A DNA stretch of 64,000 bases from Cryptomeria japonica (Eukaryota; Streptophyta; Pinopsida; Cupressales; Cupressaceae). The notes below the pieces were generated by a model. That model was not told where the DNA came from. It saw nothing but the letters and a program-made list of their open reading frames with translations, and made no database searches. This document shows positions 12,841 through 25,824 of the stretch, in pieces. Position 1 is the first letter of the stretch. Every line of letters starts with the position of its first letter. A program made the position numbers and the translations under genes. The DNA is taken from contig NC_081413.1 of NCBI RefSeq assembly GCF_030272615.1, forward strand, positions 559,277,945 to 559,341,944. The letters are read 5' to 3'.

Positions 12841-12859
12841 TGGCGCTGTTGTTGGGGAT
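12841..12859 (+). promoter_or_regulatory. Primer binding site, tRNA-Asp-like
   Basis: Four bases after the 5' LTR the sequence reads TGGCGCTGTTGTTGGGGAT. The complement of the plant tRNA-Asp 3' end is TGGCGCCGTTGCCGGGGA, the site used by many Athila-type elements. The two differ by C-to-T changes at two or three places, as expected for methylation-driven decay of an old copy. It primes minus-strand DNA synthesis. Confidence 0.8.
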
Positions 12860-12959
12860 GGTGTCAAACTAAGAACCTGTTATGGTTATTTTCTTTTTAG
12901 TTTTTAGTTTAGTTGTTTTTGATAGTCCAGATTTTCTAAAGTAATTCTTATGAATCTGC

Positions 12960-14443
12960 ATGCATAGGCAAAGAAGAGATGCTCAAGGTAGATTCATTCC
13001 CAACCATCCTAATCATATAAGACTCAATCCATATGACCCCCCAGATGTAATCCTTTTGCTGCACTATATCGAATCCCAAAAAATTTGAACCCTCCTCAAT
13101 TTGAACTTCTTGAGAGTAGACTCCATTTTCTCTTTGGACCTCCAAAAGAGGAATTTCATTTAGTGAATTCTCCCAAAAGCACAATGCAAGGAAATCCACC
13201 CCTTGGTGGGAATAACCCACCTCTAGCTATGGCACCAACATTTGAGTTCCCTATTTCTGATCAACATGATAATGCTAATCTCAAGAACATTCCAACTTCT
13301 TCCCTCCCTAAATTCTATGGATTAGTGACAGAGGACCCAGACACATTCTTGTTTGAGTTTGATGTCCTCTGTAGAATTTTTTATTATACTATAGATGCCC
13401 ATAGACTCAAAATATTCCCTGCCACTTTGAAAGAATCATCTTTAAGATGGTTTATGAGTCCAGGGAGTAGCACAATCACTACATGGGATGAGATGAAACG
13501 ATTGTTTCTCATGAAATACAAGGATTATTCTAGAGGCACTGACTGCCATGGGGATGATATTTTTAGAATGACACAGATAGAAGATGAGAGTCTTGAAGAT
13601 TATTTGGAGAGGTTTCTATTCAGTGTCAAAAAGTCCAAGCATATCACTCTAAATGAAGATTCTCTCAGGCTGATATTTTTTAGAGGAATCAGTGATGAAT
13701 GCACAGATATTTTGGATCTTATGGGAGGAGGTGACATAACACAATCAACATGGAATGAAATTGGACAAATTTGTCAGAAGTATTTAAGATCTGCTTCTAA
13801 GAAGAATAGGTGTTTTAAGCCAGAAGTTTCTTCATCAACATTTGGTAATGGAGTTTCTAGAATGGAACTTAGCCATTTGTTGAAGCATTTTAAGGAGGAT
13901 ATCATAAACAATATGGCTACTCAACTGGACACACTCTCAGCTAAGAAGAAGCACCAGGAAGATGATGCAGTTCTTGCATAATTCTACCCCCATTGTAGAC
14001 AAAGGAAAACAAACTGCAGATGTAAAATGGTTGCGAAACTTGAAGTTCCTGATTTCAAGACAATACAAGTTGATGATGAACAAGTTTTCTATGTTTCTCA
14101 AAGAAGGCCAAATTTTCCAAGACAAGGTATGCCTCCTGATCCACTTTCTTTTTCTAGTTATAGTGGAAATTTCTATGCACCAAATAATCAATGGCAATCT
14201 CCATATGCTCAAAATTTTGGTAGTTATCCAAATTGGTATGGTCCTCAAGGCCAAGGGCAATATTTTACCAATCAAACTCCACACTAGCAACAACCACAAG
14301 GAAATTGGTCTCCACCTCAAGGACCATGGCATCAATTTCAAGGAAATTGGCAACCTTCTCCTCAATGGAGGGGGGTCAGCCATGGACAAATCAGTCTTCT
14401 GGATATCAACAACCTATGCAATAACAACAACCACCTGCAATAA
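12960..14443 (+). pseudogene. gag: gag (retrotransposon capsid) remnant
   Basis: Starts near ATG 12960 (MHRQRRDAQGRFIPNH), with a frameshift near 13050. The longest open piece, 13085-13981, contains the plant retrotransposon gag fold: LPKFYGL, DPDTFLFEFDVLC, LRWFMSPGS, TTWDEMKRLFLMKY, ESLEDYLERF. A second shift near 13990 leads to a Gln/Pro/Gly/Trp-rich tail (YPNWYGPQGQGQ, GNWQPSPQW). No CCHC knuckle was seen, as in other Athila gags. The capsid packages element RNA in the cytoplasm. Neighbouring protease continues in another frame. Confidence 0.85.
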
Positions 14444-15295
14444 TGCCTCCTCCTACAGCCACCACTGTTCCATGTAAACCCACACAGTTGCCCACTCAAC
14501 CAATGTCGAATCCTAATAGAAAATCTCAACAACAACAACAACAACAAGTTTATTCAGCTGATCCTAATAAATACCCAACTTATTCTCTATTTATAAGTGA
14601 TATTCACCTCAGATCTGGGACAACTTTGCCTAACCCGTCCCCACTAGTTATAACTGAGATACCGAAAGAACAAGAAATCTCTAGTCCAACAATCCCAGTA
14701 CCTCAAAATCAACAAATACCTCCATTTCCCCAGAGGTTGCAAGCAAAAGAAATTCTTCTAGAACATGAACAAAGTTTTGATATTATAGATCAGCTGAAAC
14801 ACGTATGTTTTAAAATTCCACTGTTACAAGCTATTAAGGATGTCCCTGTGTACAATAAGGCACTTAGGGAAGCATGTCTAAAGAAGCTTGGCAGAAAGAA
14901 AAAAGATTCGCAAATAGTGCATGTAATGAGTCAATTGGCTGATATCGTGTTAGGAAAAGTTTCAATTCCTAAGTATGTTGATCCTGGTAGCCCTGTTGTG
15001 AATATATTCACAAATGGCACTCAGATAAAGAATTCTTTGATAGATTTGGGAGCAACCATTAATGTCATGACAAGTGATATTATGCAATGGCTTGAAATAA
15101 CTAGTCTCAGACCTACACCTACAGTCCTACAGCTTGTTGACAGTTCCACAGTTCAACCTGATGGTATGATTGAAGATATAGTTGTTGCTTTAGATTCTTG
15201 GGAATACCCTGTAGACTTTATGATCCTATCTCCTAAGGCCACATTGGGAGGATATCTAGTGATTTTGGGAAGACCTTGGCTTGCTACAACTGATT
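14443..15295 (+). pseudogene. Retrotransposon aspartic protease, interrupted
   Basis: A Gln-rich linker (SQQQQQQQVYSAD) leads to HLRSGTTLPNPSP and then a pepsin-like retroviral protease core: NSLIDLGATINVM with active-site D-L-G-A (the usual plant Athila/Tat form of D-S/T-G), then GMIEDIVVAL and VILGRPWLATTD near the end. It would cleave the polyprotein. The reading frame is cut at the TTD codons by the solo LTR at 15296 and resumes with AYIGC at 16826, which fixes the insertion point to the base. Confidence 0.88.
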
Positions 15296-16820
15296 TGATA
15301 GTTCTGATACTTAATATAAGTACAGATCCAATAGCCAACAAGATGAGAGGGGGGGGGTGAATCATACAAACTTAATCATCCATAAAAACATCAGATTCAA
15401 CCTTGGTAATATATATATCAATCATATAATCAAAACTATCAAACATATAAACTCAAAAGCATATGAACAATATAAACCTCATAACACCAGATTTAACGTG
15501 GAAACCCAAATAGGGAAAAATCACTGTGGGATTTCAGACCCACTAAGAAATATACTCTTCTAGAGTATGCTCAATTAAAAGCAAATCCTGTTAAAGATTA
15601 CAAACACATTGCTAGATGTGACCTGGTTAAGGTATTTCCCTCAGATCTGTTAGGATCTTCACTTTGTTAGAAGTGACCTTGTCAATGGATTTCAAAACAC
15701 TCAATCAGAATGTCACCTTGCTAGAGGATTTACATATAAGACTGTTAAGTCCACTCAGTTAAGAGATTTTCTGTCACTTTCACAAAATAATAGTAATAAA
15801 AATCTATCTGCAACTTCACATCTAAAATGCTAAAGCAGATTCCTATTTGTTCAATACAATCTAGACATAGAACTAATCTTGTCTATCTGTTGGGCTTCTA
15901 TACTCTATTATTCTAACAGGTCTTCAAGCTTCTGTGCTTGGTAATCAATATGTAGCATCCCTATGCATACACTTGCCCGCATACATTGTTTATCAACAGT
16001 TTCCTATTTATAAACAATTAGATAACCACTTAATCTCCTTGATCACATTTCCCATGATCAATCATAGCCATCAGATCTTCAATCTTGTCCAGGTTCAATT
16101 CATCTTTCGATCTGAAAATGTTTTACCCCGCCTTGGAACTTGTATAATAGTCTTGGAACTTGTGCCAGGGTACTGCGGTTCAATCTGAGTTGTAGATCTT
16201 CATGCCGACTTTTCATTGCCTTAGATTTGTTAACAAACTTCTTCCACGACTTACCAATCATTGATCTGCTCTAGCTCATCAACTTCCTTCATTAAATACC
16301 GCATGAAAACATTTAATGCTTTCTGTTATAGCTCGGTTACAACTCAGTAACAACTCGGTGAATACTAAACTTCACTCGGTAGACATTCCACCTTCATTAA
16401 CCGATAGCGATAACCTTAGGGTTTACCGACTAGGTTCTTTGTTTGATAACATAGTATAGTGTTAACCTTTACAATTTACAACATATGTATGACGTTAAAA
16501 CAATCTAAAACATCATGATCTCATCATTGTCTGACTCGGTAGTAGTTGCCCATTGAATACTTTATTCATCCCCTTACTTATCATATTCTTTCCTATGTCT
16601 TTTACCGACTTCTTTATAGTCTTCATATCATACTTCTCAAGATATGGCAACATCATACTGAATTAGAAAATCAATTTCTTGACATCAATGATAGAATAAT
16701 AATATCAAGATAGTAAAACATCTTTAATCAGTTATATCCATAATCATCAACAACCTTCTCAATATCTTTAAGAAATGCCAACAATCTTTCATTGTCTGTT
16801 ATAATGCGATATTGCCAACA
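15296..16820. mobile_element. Solo LTR inserted in pol
   Basis: 1,525 bp begins TGATAGTTC and ends TTGCCAACA, flanked by TGATT (15291-15295) and TGATG (16821-16825), a 5-bp target duplication with one change. Host codons ACT GAT GCA TAT are restored on removal. There is no coding sequence, PBS or second LTR, so it is best explained as a solo LTR left by recombination. A G9 run lies at 15350-15358. The ACGTGGAAACCC word near 15496 is common in plant LTRs, from memory. Orientation cannot be decided because both ends read TG...CA either way. Confidence 0.8.
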
Positions 16821-16825
16821 TGATG

Positions 16826-18165
16826 CATATATTGGATGCTCATCAGGGGATATGACTATCTCAGATGGAAATACTACCAAAACTCTAGCTTTGTATTCTC
16901 CTGATCAACAACAAGCTGTTTGGCCTAACTTGGGAGAAGAATTTGATGAAGGGGTTGACTCTTTCAATCACCTTATGATGATTAATAGAGCACCATTCAT
17001 CCAACTTCATGATGATGACTCAATTCTCTGTAAAATTATTACAAATGAGTTAAGACAAGAGCAGCAGTCGCAGGAAGTAGTATCAAATATTTCAGAATCA
17101 GACTTTCCTATAGCCATTGATATACTGCATACTCTGTTGTCGCAGGAAGTTTGCACTTCTCATATTTCTGAAGTATCTCAAATTGATCTTACTATCAAAG
17201 TGGAAGTTGATTCAAATAAATATTTGAATATCAACAGTAAACTCAGAGAAACCCAAAGAGTAGCACTTGTGGACTTGCTCAAATGTCATAAGCATGCTTT
17301 TGCATGGATTACAAGGACATGCATGGAGTTGATCCTACAATTTGTACCCACTGTATCTACATAAAAGAAGAGTGTAGACCACTTAGACAACCACAAAGAA
17401 GAATCAATCCCACATTAAAAGAAATAGTTAAAGAATAATTGCAGAAATTATTAAATGCTGGATTTATCTATCCTATTTCAGATAGTCAATGGGTGTTACC
17501 TTTAGTGATAGTTCCCAAGAAGAAGGAAAATGGTGGGTATGTGTGGATTACAGAGCTTTGAACTTGGCAACCAGAAAGGATCATTTTTCATTACCATTTG
17601 TGGATTAGGTATTAGATTCCTTAGTAGGGAAGCGATACTTCTCATTTCTTGATGGATTTAGTGGCTACAACTAGATTCAAATTACCCCAGAGGATCAAGA
17701 AAAGAGTACATTTACTTGTCCTTGGAGAACATATGCATATTTTGTTCTTCCTTTTGGATTATGTAATGCTCCAGCTACTTTTCAAAGAGCAGTGATAAGC
17801 ATATTTTCAGATATTTCCCAGGACAACATGGAAATCTATATGGATGATTTTACAACCTATGGTTCAAAATTTGAAGAGGCATTGAAGAACCTGAAGAAAG
17901 TTTTGCAGTGGTGTGAAGACTACAATTTATCATTGAATAGTGAAAAGTGTTTCATGATGATGCAGGAAGGTATAGTTCTCGGTCATCATATCTCTATAAA
18001 TGGAATACAAATTGACCCAACAAAAATAGAAGTCATTCAAAATATCACTGCATCGGTAAATCAAAAATATGTCAGGAGTTTTCTTGTCATGTTGGATATT
18101 ATAGGAGGTTTATCAAAGATTTCAGCAAAATTGCAGGTCCTTTATATTCTCTTTTGACCAAGGAT
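16826..18165 (+). pseudogene. pol: Reverse transcriptase, broken
   Basis: The reading resumes with AYIGCSSGDMTISDG, then the pre-RT linker. The RT core is split among frames: ECRPLRQPQRRINPTLKE, LNAGFIYPISDSQW, PLVIVPKK, then RYFSFLDGFSGY, FTCPWRTYAYFVLPFGLCNAPATF and EIYMDDFTTYG, the catalytic YMDD box. Thumb: SLNSEKCFMM, VLGHHIS. Stops at several sites (for example after LKEIVKE and in place of a Q near 17670) and frameshifts make it inactive. It would copy element RNA into DNA. Context and motifs are unambiguous. Confidence 0.9.
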
Positions 18166-18625
18166 ATGGAATATACTTGGACTTCCCCATGCAATGAAGC
18201 TTTCTTGAATCTCAAACAAGCATTAACCCAAGCATCAATTCTTAAGGGTCCAAAATGGTCCTTACTATTTTAAATTTATACAGATGCATTAGATTATGCC
18301 ATAGGAGTAGTTTTGGGACAAAAGATTGATAATTTGGAGAGTGCAACTTATTATATCAACAAGAACATGTAGGGGCCTGAGCATAATTACATTGTCACTG
18401 AAAAAGAAATGTTAGCAGTTATATATGCACTTAACAAATCCAGGCATTATATAATAGGATATCCGATATTTGTGCGTACTGACCATACCATAATCAGATA
18501 TCTCATGAATAAACCTTCAATTACAGGAAGATTGGCTCGCTGGTTACTATTGATGCAGGAATTTAAAATTATAGTTGTTGATAAACTAGGAAAGTCCAAT
18601 GTGGTTGCAGATTATCTTTAGAGGC
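18166..18625 (+). pseudogene. pol: RNase H domain of gypsy pol
   Basis: Reads YTDALDYAIGVVLGQK, then ATYYINKNM, YIVTEKEMLAVIYAL, FVRTDHTIIRYLM and KSNVVADYL, the order of the gypsy RNase H with D-E-D residues visible (YTDA, EKEM, RTDH). In-frame stops fall before the first block and at the former ADYLS-RL end (18619-18621). It would remove the RNA strand after first-strand synthesis. Confidence 0.85.
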
Positions 18626-18689
18626 TTCAATTACAGGATGATCCTACAACCATACATGATGCTTTTCCAGATGAACTTTTATTCCTTAT

Positions 18690-19920
18690 AAAAGCACACA
18701 CTCCCTAGTATGCTGATATTGCCAATTATTTAGTTGCTAATAAAATGCCAATTCATTTATCTCCTAAAGAGAGAAGATTGTTAGTTGAGAAAAACTTTAA
18801 CTTCTCATGGATTGCCGATTGTTTATTTTATACTGGACCTAACCAAGTCATGAGAAGATGTGTTAGAGAGGATGAAACATATGATATCCTTCATGCATGC
18901 CATGATGAGCCATGTGGAGGATATTTTGCTGCTAAAAGAACAACACTTAAAATAGTGGGCCCAGGATATTATTGGCCAACATTATATAAGGATGCATCAC
19001 AATACACAAGGAAATGTGACAAATGCCAGCGCATGGGTAGGCCTACTAGATATGATGAAATGCCATTATATCCACATATATTAGTTGCACCATTTGATAA
19101 ATGGGGATTAGATTTTGTTGGACCAATTGATCCTCCTTCCAATGGAAAATCTTATATTCTGGTATGTACTGATTATGTCACCAAATGGGTGGAAGCATGA
19201 GCTATGACACATGCAAGAAATAATATAGTGGTTGAATTTCTCTATGAAGAAATACTTACCAGGTATGGAGTTCCAAGAGAAATTGTTTCAGACCAAGGAT
19301 CACAGTTTACTTCCACATTGATTGCAACATTGGTAATGAATACCATATTGGGCACATAAAGTCTACCCCATACCATCCACAAGCAAATGGTCAAGTAGAA
19401 GTCACAAATAGGGATCTAGAAGCCATTCTTACTAAAATAGTAGTTTTTCATAAAAAAGATTGGTCTCAAAGACTTCCTAAAGCCATTTGGGCATGTAGAA
19501 CAACATGGAAAACACCAATTGGTTTTACACCTTTTGAAAAAATAACAATGATGCCTATTGAGTTTGAACACAAAACTCTGAGAACAACTCTACAATTGAA
19601 TATGACACTTTCTGAAGCACAAAGAGACCACATTCACCAATTGAATGCTTTGGATGAGCTGAGAAAGATGGTTGTCCAACAAACAAAACTTATTCAAAAT
19701 CAAAGAGCTAAGTGGCATGATAAGTACATAAAGGAGAAGAAATTTCATAAGGTGACTGGGCGCTGCAGTATGATTCTAGATATAAGGATACTATGGGAAA
19801 TCTGCAGACAAGATGGTTAGGCCCATATGAGATAGAAGAAGTTTTAAAAAATGGAGCAGTTCGCTTGACCACTATTGATCTAGTTTGATTTAAGCTTTTA
19901 GTAAATGGTCATCGACTACG
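18690..19920 (+). pseudogene. pol: Integrase, broken
   Basis: The zinc-binding HHCC module is visible (HACHDEPCGGYF, then CDKCQRMG), followed by the catalytic core: KWGLDFVGPIDPPS (first Asp), VSDQGSQFTS (second Asp) and a region with YHPQANGQVE (Glu). A stop at 19198 replaces the residue after KWVEA, and a deletion or shift occurs near 19330. The C-terminal part has LGPYEIEEVLKNGAVRLTTIDL and NGHRLRLYHKP, typical of Athila/Tat. It would insert the cDNA into the chromosome. Confidence 0.88.
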
Positions 19921-20207
19921 CCTGTATCATAAGCCTGCAACCAAAGAACAGTTCCTGTAACAATTCACAGGTCAAGATCAAATATCAGTTCCTGCAGCAA
20001 GTGAAGAAGTTCCTACAACAACTGAAGGAAACATTAAGGGCGTGCTTCCTGCAAATTTTTCAGGGAACATTCCTAACACTCAATAAAATCTTCAAGCATC
20101 ACTTCATAAAGATATTTCCATGTCTTATGGAAATATTATTCTCCATTAATAATTATTTCATCCATGTCATCCCACTTCATTTCTTTGTCTATCATTTCAT
20201 TCACGTC

Positions 20208-21200
20208 GGGTGAACTCACAATACTGGTTCCCACTTTTTGACCAACTTTGACACTTAGATGAATATTTTGAAAAAAACCTTCACTTTCTAACACCTATAA
20301 CTTTTAAACCGTTAAGAATTTGAAGATGGTATAAACTAGTGATTTTTAACATCTTGTTTTTAGATTCTAAATATATTTTTTGCAAATTTGTTTGAATAAA
20401 ATTTTATTGATTTTTCCATCTCCCTCAAAAAGTAGTTGTTTACACCAAACAACATTTTTTAAGAGTGATGTGTATCCCGAAACGCATAATTTTTTTTATA
20501 TAAATGATAAAAACTTAATTCTTTTGAATTTTGGTTTGTAACATCAATACCCAGGGCATGCACTTGGTTTGATAGTGATATGTTGAATATTTTTTATTTT
20601 ATTAAGTTTTGAAGTTTGACTAATTATAATTTGGATATAGGTGTACGTTTGAACACATAACTTGTTCTATATATATCAAAATTCAATTTTATTTTTTTTG
20701 TTAGAAAGAAAACACCAATACCTAGTGCATAGATTTTTTTAGAATTTTTTTTATTAGTTTACTATTTTTCCCAATGCATTGATCAAAGAAGTTCATGTTC
20801 GGTGAAAAACCTACATTCATAAGAAATAAAATAAAAATATATTAATGAAATTAAATATATTAAAATTTATACTATTTAGAAAGCTTATAATAAGGACTAA
20901 ATAATTTAAAAAAAAAAACTTTCAAATGAATTAATTTGACCCCCCAAAAGCTAATGTAAAATTGGTTTTTTATCAGCATTTGATAGATGCAAAGGAGACT
21001 CCATTGTAAGTATGATTTAGGAGTAGAGAGGTTCTATCCAAGAAATTTTGATCTAAGAGCCTTTGATTTTAACTCTCTTCAATTAATTACTTCAAATGGG
21101 ACCTCTTAAAGCTTAAATCATTATATTTTTTAAAAAATGTATGATTTTAGCAAAAATCAGGACGTACCAAAAAGTGGGAACCAGCTTTGTGAGTTCACCC
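20208..21200. mobile_element. MITE-like DNA transposon with 33-bp TIRs
   Basis: 993 bp bounded by terminal inverted repeats at 20208-20240 and 21168-21200; they match at 31 of 33 positions and start GGGTGAACTCACAA. The flanks carry the 4-bp direct repeat CGTC (20204-20207, 21201-21204). The interior is AT-rich with no coding sequence, so it is a non-autonomous element. The superfamily is unclear: a 4-bp duplication fits none of the common plant families neatly. It inserted after the retrotransposon. Confidence 0.85.
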
Positions 21201-21636
21201 CGTCACATCATTTCATTTCACCCATCTTTTTAGTTAACCGTTTCATGCAACATTTATTCGCGCGACTGCAGGTATGTACATAGCTTATTTTTTTTATTAA
21301 TTATGCATTTATTATTTTACTATAATTATTTCCTATTTCAATTCCGCGTACACTTCCCTCTGTCCTTTCTGCATGTGTGGACATGTATCAAAATAAGTTG
21401 GGGGGGTGTTTTATGGTCCGATTTCCAAGTTAAGTAATTATCCATCCTTGTCATTAACTTGATTTGATTGCCTACCATCATTCTTTTTAATAAGACATTC
21501 TTTGGTATGAGTGAGCAATGCATTCTGTCGCTGAAACTGGAAGTAAGTAAGGAATTTACAAGAAAATATTTTCAGTTCTACAGATTACTTCAGGCCCTCA
21601 TTCTTAGCTAAGGAAATTATTTTGTGAGCTAAAATA

Positions 21637-22620
21637 GTCATGGGTGGAGATCCTATCCGCCATGAACCTGTAATCCATGACACGTTGTTGCAGGATGCCC
21701 TGTGTGAGCATTATTTCTGGGTGAATGGGTGGATTGATTATTTTCTGAAAATAACAGATTATAATGAAGAAATTGCTTCCAAATTCATGCATTCATTCAA
21801 TGAAGGAGAAGCTTTTGTCAAGGGATTGAGGGTTATTGCTACAGAACAACGAATAGCTGAAGTTATTGGGTTGCTGCAGGAAGGAGAGTTGTTCTCCAAA
21901 TCTAAGGATGCAAAAAGTGTCAGGGTAGAATTTACACACCCCACAGATGGACCTCTGACGGTGGACAAATAGGAAACCAGACGGGTATCTCTTCCAGCAG
22001 AATGGCCCTAGGTGGTATTGTATATAATGAAATACATTACTAGCGATGGAAGGTATTCAAATTTACATTCGGTCCATTTTAAATTGCTTAGTCATTTATG
22101 ACATTGCCGAAGGATAAATGTTCCAAATTTTCTATACCACCTTATTTCCATAAGTGCCAAAGAAACATGAAAGACTGGAAATCGTTCTATCAGCCATACT
22201 GTAATTTAGGGTTGAAGATGCTCCTGTTGCAGAGGAATTAGCAGCGCAAGAGGAAGACATAAGAGAGCCCTCATCTCCTAGAATTTCTGTAGGAAATGAA
22301 CCTCCTGTTGCCAAAGAAGTTTTAACTGTGGCATAAGATGTGGTGGTTGAAACAAACATTGAGCAACCCTCCACTCATTTACAAAGAGAGCAACATCTTT
22401 TAAAAGGAAAGGGAAAGAAGTAGATACAATTGATGCAGAAGGAGAAACTATGGTGCAGCCTCAAGCAACGCAGATTTCTCCTGCAGCCAAAAGGCGTAAG
22501 CCGAAGGGAAATCCTCTTGCAACAACGCCTCTAGTTGACAATGGAGTCACTGATGAAGAATTAGAAGGATCTAATGGAGATGGAATTGCATTTGTGGTAG
22601 TTAAGGAAGATAACACAGTT
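21637..22620 (+). pseudogene. Extra ORF downstream of pol, 5' part
   Basis: Athila/Tat elements often carry an additional ORF after integrase. This one begins near 21637 (MGGDPIRHEPVIHDTLLQ), with EHYFWVNGWIDYFLKI, then SFNEGEAFVKGLRVIATEQR and LQEGELFSKS. Stops at 21970 and 22009 and later shifts interrupt it, but readable pieces (LYIMKYITSDGRYSNLHS, HFKLLSHL, INVPNFLYHLIS) continue. The last block reminds me of the putative plant transposon protein family, from memory only. A Lys/Arg-rich part (AAKRRKPKG) follows. It resumes after the 22713-25287 insertion. Function is unknown. Confidence 0.6.
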
Positions 22621-22712
22621 ATTATTTTTTTGATAGACTCAGTTATTATTTTTATGCATGTTTTGTTTTGTAATAATACATCATATCGATGTCTCTTCCT
22701 AGTGGGGAAGGA

Positions 22713-25287
22713 TGTCACGACTCGAATTAGACCTCAGTTAGATTTATTTATTATGTCGGATACCTTTTGATTAACTTTTAATAATGATGGATGATATTGT
22801 GTGATTTAGTGACAATGATGATGGTTAGTTATTTTATGATGTTACTTTACTGTTATGATTAATAATACTTAATAATGATGTTTTGTTGATATCATGTCGT
22901 TATTTAATAATGATGAATAATATTGTTATGATATTTAATGATGTTAATATTTTGCTAGTTTTTTTTTATGTAATGGGATCTGATGAATTTTTGTCAAGTA
23001 TAAGTTGCAGGGTAACCATCGAAGGTGGACATATGACTGAGCATGGGTTTTTCTAGCTCACTAGTAGCAAACTAAGTATTGAAACCCTGTGCAAAGTACC
23101 CAGTTAGATAAGCAATTAATAAATTAAATTATGGCGTCTAATATAAATTGATAAAATAAAATAAAATTATAATAAAAGGATAAATTATTAAATCAAGCTA
23201 GAAATTTATTTATAATATAATTATTTAAAAGAGAGTAAATAAATTAATTAGTTGAGTAATTAAAAATAAAATGTATTGATAATTAATATATAAAACATAA
23301 AAAGCTATGTAAGATATAAATAAATACTAAAATTAGAGGACTAATTAAAATAAAGAGTGAGATTAATTCAAGAAATTAATTAAAATATTAGTTAATAAAT
23401 TTAAATAAATGATCAAGGCATGCAAAAATACAATGTTGGAGTAAACTTATGTACTAAAAATATAGACGACATGCGAGAGCCTAATAATTAATTATTTTCT
23501 TAAAAACTAAATCTTTAACAAATTATAATTTAATAAAATCAATTAATTATTTTGTGAGTTCTAATTTTAATAATTAGTTTTATTTTAAGAATTTAATCAT
23601 ACAAACAATTAAATTTTATTTTTAGAGAATTCAATGTTTATAAATATAGGAATAAACCTATTATTTGATCATTCCAATTCCTTTTGAGCTTCTTGATTCG
23701 TGTGATTGCTATGAAGTCGACAAGGTAGATTGAAGAGATTGTCTGAAATTTGGGAAACGCCTGCGATTCTTCTTTCTTACAGCCAGGTTCATTTATTTTA
23801 CATATTTAATTTGAGTCTTAATTTGATCTTTTTCTTTAAAAATTAGATATTGTGGATTTAATGCTAGTTTGTTTGATGTGCCAATTGTGTTGTCAACACC
23901 TTCTACTCCATGTATCTTGAAAAATATAACTTGGGTGTTTAGGAAATTTATAGGGTTTTTGTGTTTCAAAGATTTCTAATTTCTATAAAAATTTCAGAGA
24001 AATTGGGATTTGGGTTTTTAAGAAACGACTGAAACATTACGACTGTATTTGGAAAGTCTTGATAGTGGTAAATTCTAACTTCAAGATTGATTTAAGAATT
24101 TTTAAGAAAATAATAAAAGCAATAAAAATATTTTATATATATATATATATATAAGGAATTGATTTTAAAGATTATATTAACTTAAATAGAGATTCTTAAT
24201 TTAGAATTATTGAAAATATTAAAATTTAATTTTGATTTGAAGAAATTATATTATAAAGGGAAAATTTATAAAAATTTATAAAGAAAACATATAATAATAT
24301 TATTCTGACATTAATCCACGGAGGGTTAATTATTTTTCTGTCTATGAGGGATGATTATGGAACGAGAGTGCTTGTTTATGGGCTAACCAGGGAAGGGTGG
24401 TTTTCTTCACCTCCCCAATAGGGTAATGATGGCCATCATATTTATTTATTTATTTTTCTCCCTGCCATAACACATGTAGTTAGTTCAACCAGGATGGGTT
24501 GTTAGTTCTACATGATTGCACAAGATTCTTTTACTACTAGTTGGTACCAACTTGCTAGGATACTCCATCGTGAGGGACGGGAGCTTATCAAGAGCACCGG
24601 GAAGCTTATGCTTCATTTGGTTGGGCGGATAAAATGTCTGGGTCATATGTCCATCATCCGGTTTGTGAGAGGAGGTTATCTAGGTCAAACGAAGGTGACA
24701 CATCCGGAGACAAAGAAAGTCAGAGATTCCAGATAAAATTTTATGTAATAATTGAAGATGTATATTTTATTTCATTGTAAAGACCATAATGGTCGCATGT
24801 AAAAGTTATGAAAAAAGGACCTATAAGGTCACATGATGTAAAGCGACAAGAATTCGCCATGCAATATAACTGACAAAGAAGAAAAGAAGAAAAAAAGCTA
24901 CTAACATACTAACCCACTAACATGCATGATTTACTTTCTTAGATTAGTTTTCATTTATGCATGCATGCATGGTCATATTTAATTATTTGGTAGATTATTT
25001 AATTATGAGTTTTTGCATGTTAATTTAATTCGTAATAATTTCATGCATGCGATTTACGCTACTCATGCGCACACGTAACTAATTATGGTTTGCATTCTAT
25101 TCGGTTCTCATGCGTAATTTTAGTTTGTTATTTTTCGCATGCACATTTAATTTCTACATGTTATTTATGAGTTGCATGGGTGCTCAGTTACTTATCTATT
25201 ACTTGCATGTTGATAATTATTGCTTTTGCATGTGCAATAATGGTTAAATTAATTTTTAATTAAAATAGTGAGTTTAAGTTTGGTTTA
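22713..25287. mobile_element. Probable LTR-type insertion without genes
   Basis: About 2.6 kb of AT-rich noncoding sequence starts TGTCACGACTCGAATTAG, a typical plant LTR start, and is flanked by a perfect 5-bp repeat AAGGA (22708-22712 and 25288-25292). The right end (GTTTGGTTTA) is not CA, so the right boundary or the class is uncertain. Coding sense of the host extra ORF stops before and resumes after it. Contains CATGCATGCATG-type repeats near 24955. Best guess is a solo LTR. Confidence 0.5.
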
Positions 25288-25292
25288 AAGGA

Positions 25293-25740
25293 ATCAACAG
25301 AGTACACAAGTAGTTCGACCAATAGGGGATGCAGTGGAGGTCATTTCGGTAGAAACATCAAAAGAAGAACATGGGAGTCGAACAAAGGAAATATTCCAGG
25401 AATATGAACACTTGATTGAAAATGAAAGTGCAACTGCAGTTGACTGTCTGATTCAGCATTGAAATAATCTGGCAGAGGACTTGAAATAGGGTGAACCTCA
25501 TTCACTGCCGAATTTTCATGCAGCTATACAAAGAGCTCTTAAATACATCCATTTGGGTAGGATGAAAAGGAATGATTGACTACCTTTGATCTTCCAACCT
25601 CCTATCCTCATGTGGCCATTGTTGGGATGCAGGATTATAGACAAACCCTATGAGGCAGCTATAGAAGAAGCCAGATGGGCAAGACTAGAAAAGATGAAGG
25701 GATTTTATTGGAATTTGGCTTCAGGAGGGACAGGTTAGGG
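25293..25740 (+). pseudogene. Extra ORF downstream of pol, 3' part
   Basis: Continues the reading with STQVVRPIGDAVEVISVETS, IFQEYEHLIENESATAV and PNFHAAIQRALKYIHLGRM, then PYEAAIEEARWARLEKMKGF. Stops replace residues after LIQH and DLK. The helix-rich C-terminus has no motif I can name. It ends about 80 bp before the polypurine tract. Confidence 0.55.
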
Positions 25741-25810
25741 AACTATTGGTGACTTGCGAATTAGTGCTTGAATCAGAAACTTTCCTCTTGCTGGAGGATC
25801 AACAAGACAC

Positions 25811-25824
25811 TAAGTTGGGGGGCA
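25811..25824 (+). promoter_or_regulatory. Polypurine tract
   Basis: TAAGTTGGGGGGCA directly before the 3' LTR. The G6 run next to the LTR is the plus-strand primer of LTR retrotransposons; the same AAGTTGGGGGG word also occurs near 21397, in the region left of the extra ORF. Confidence 0.75.
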
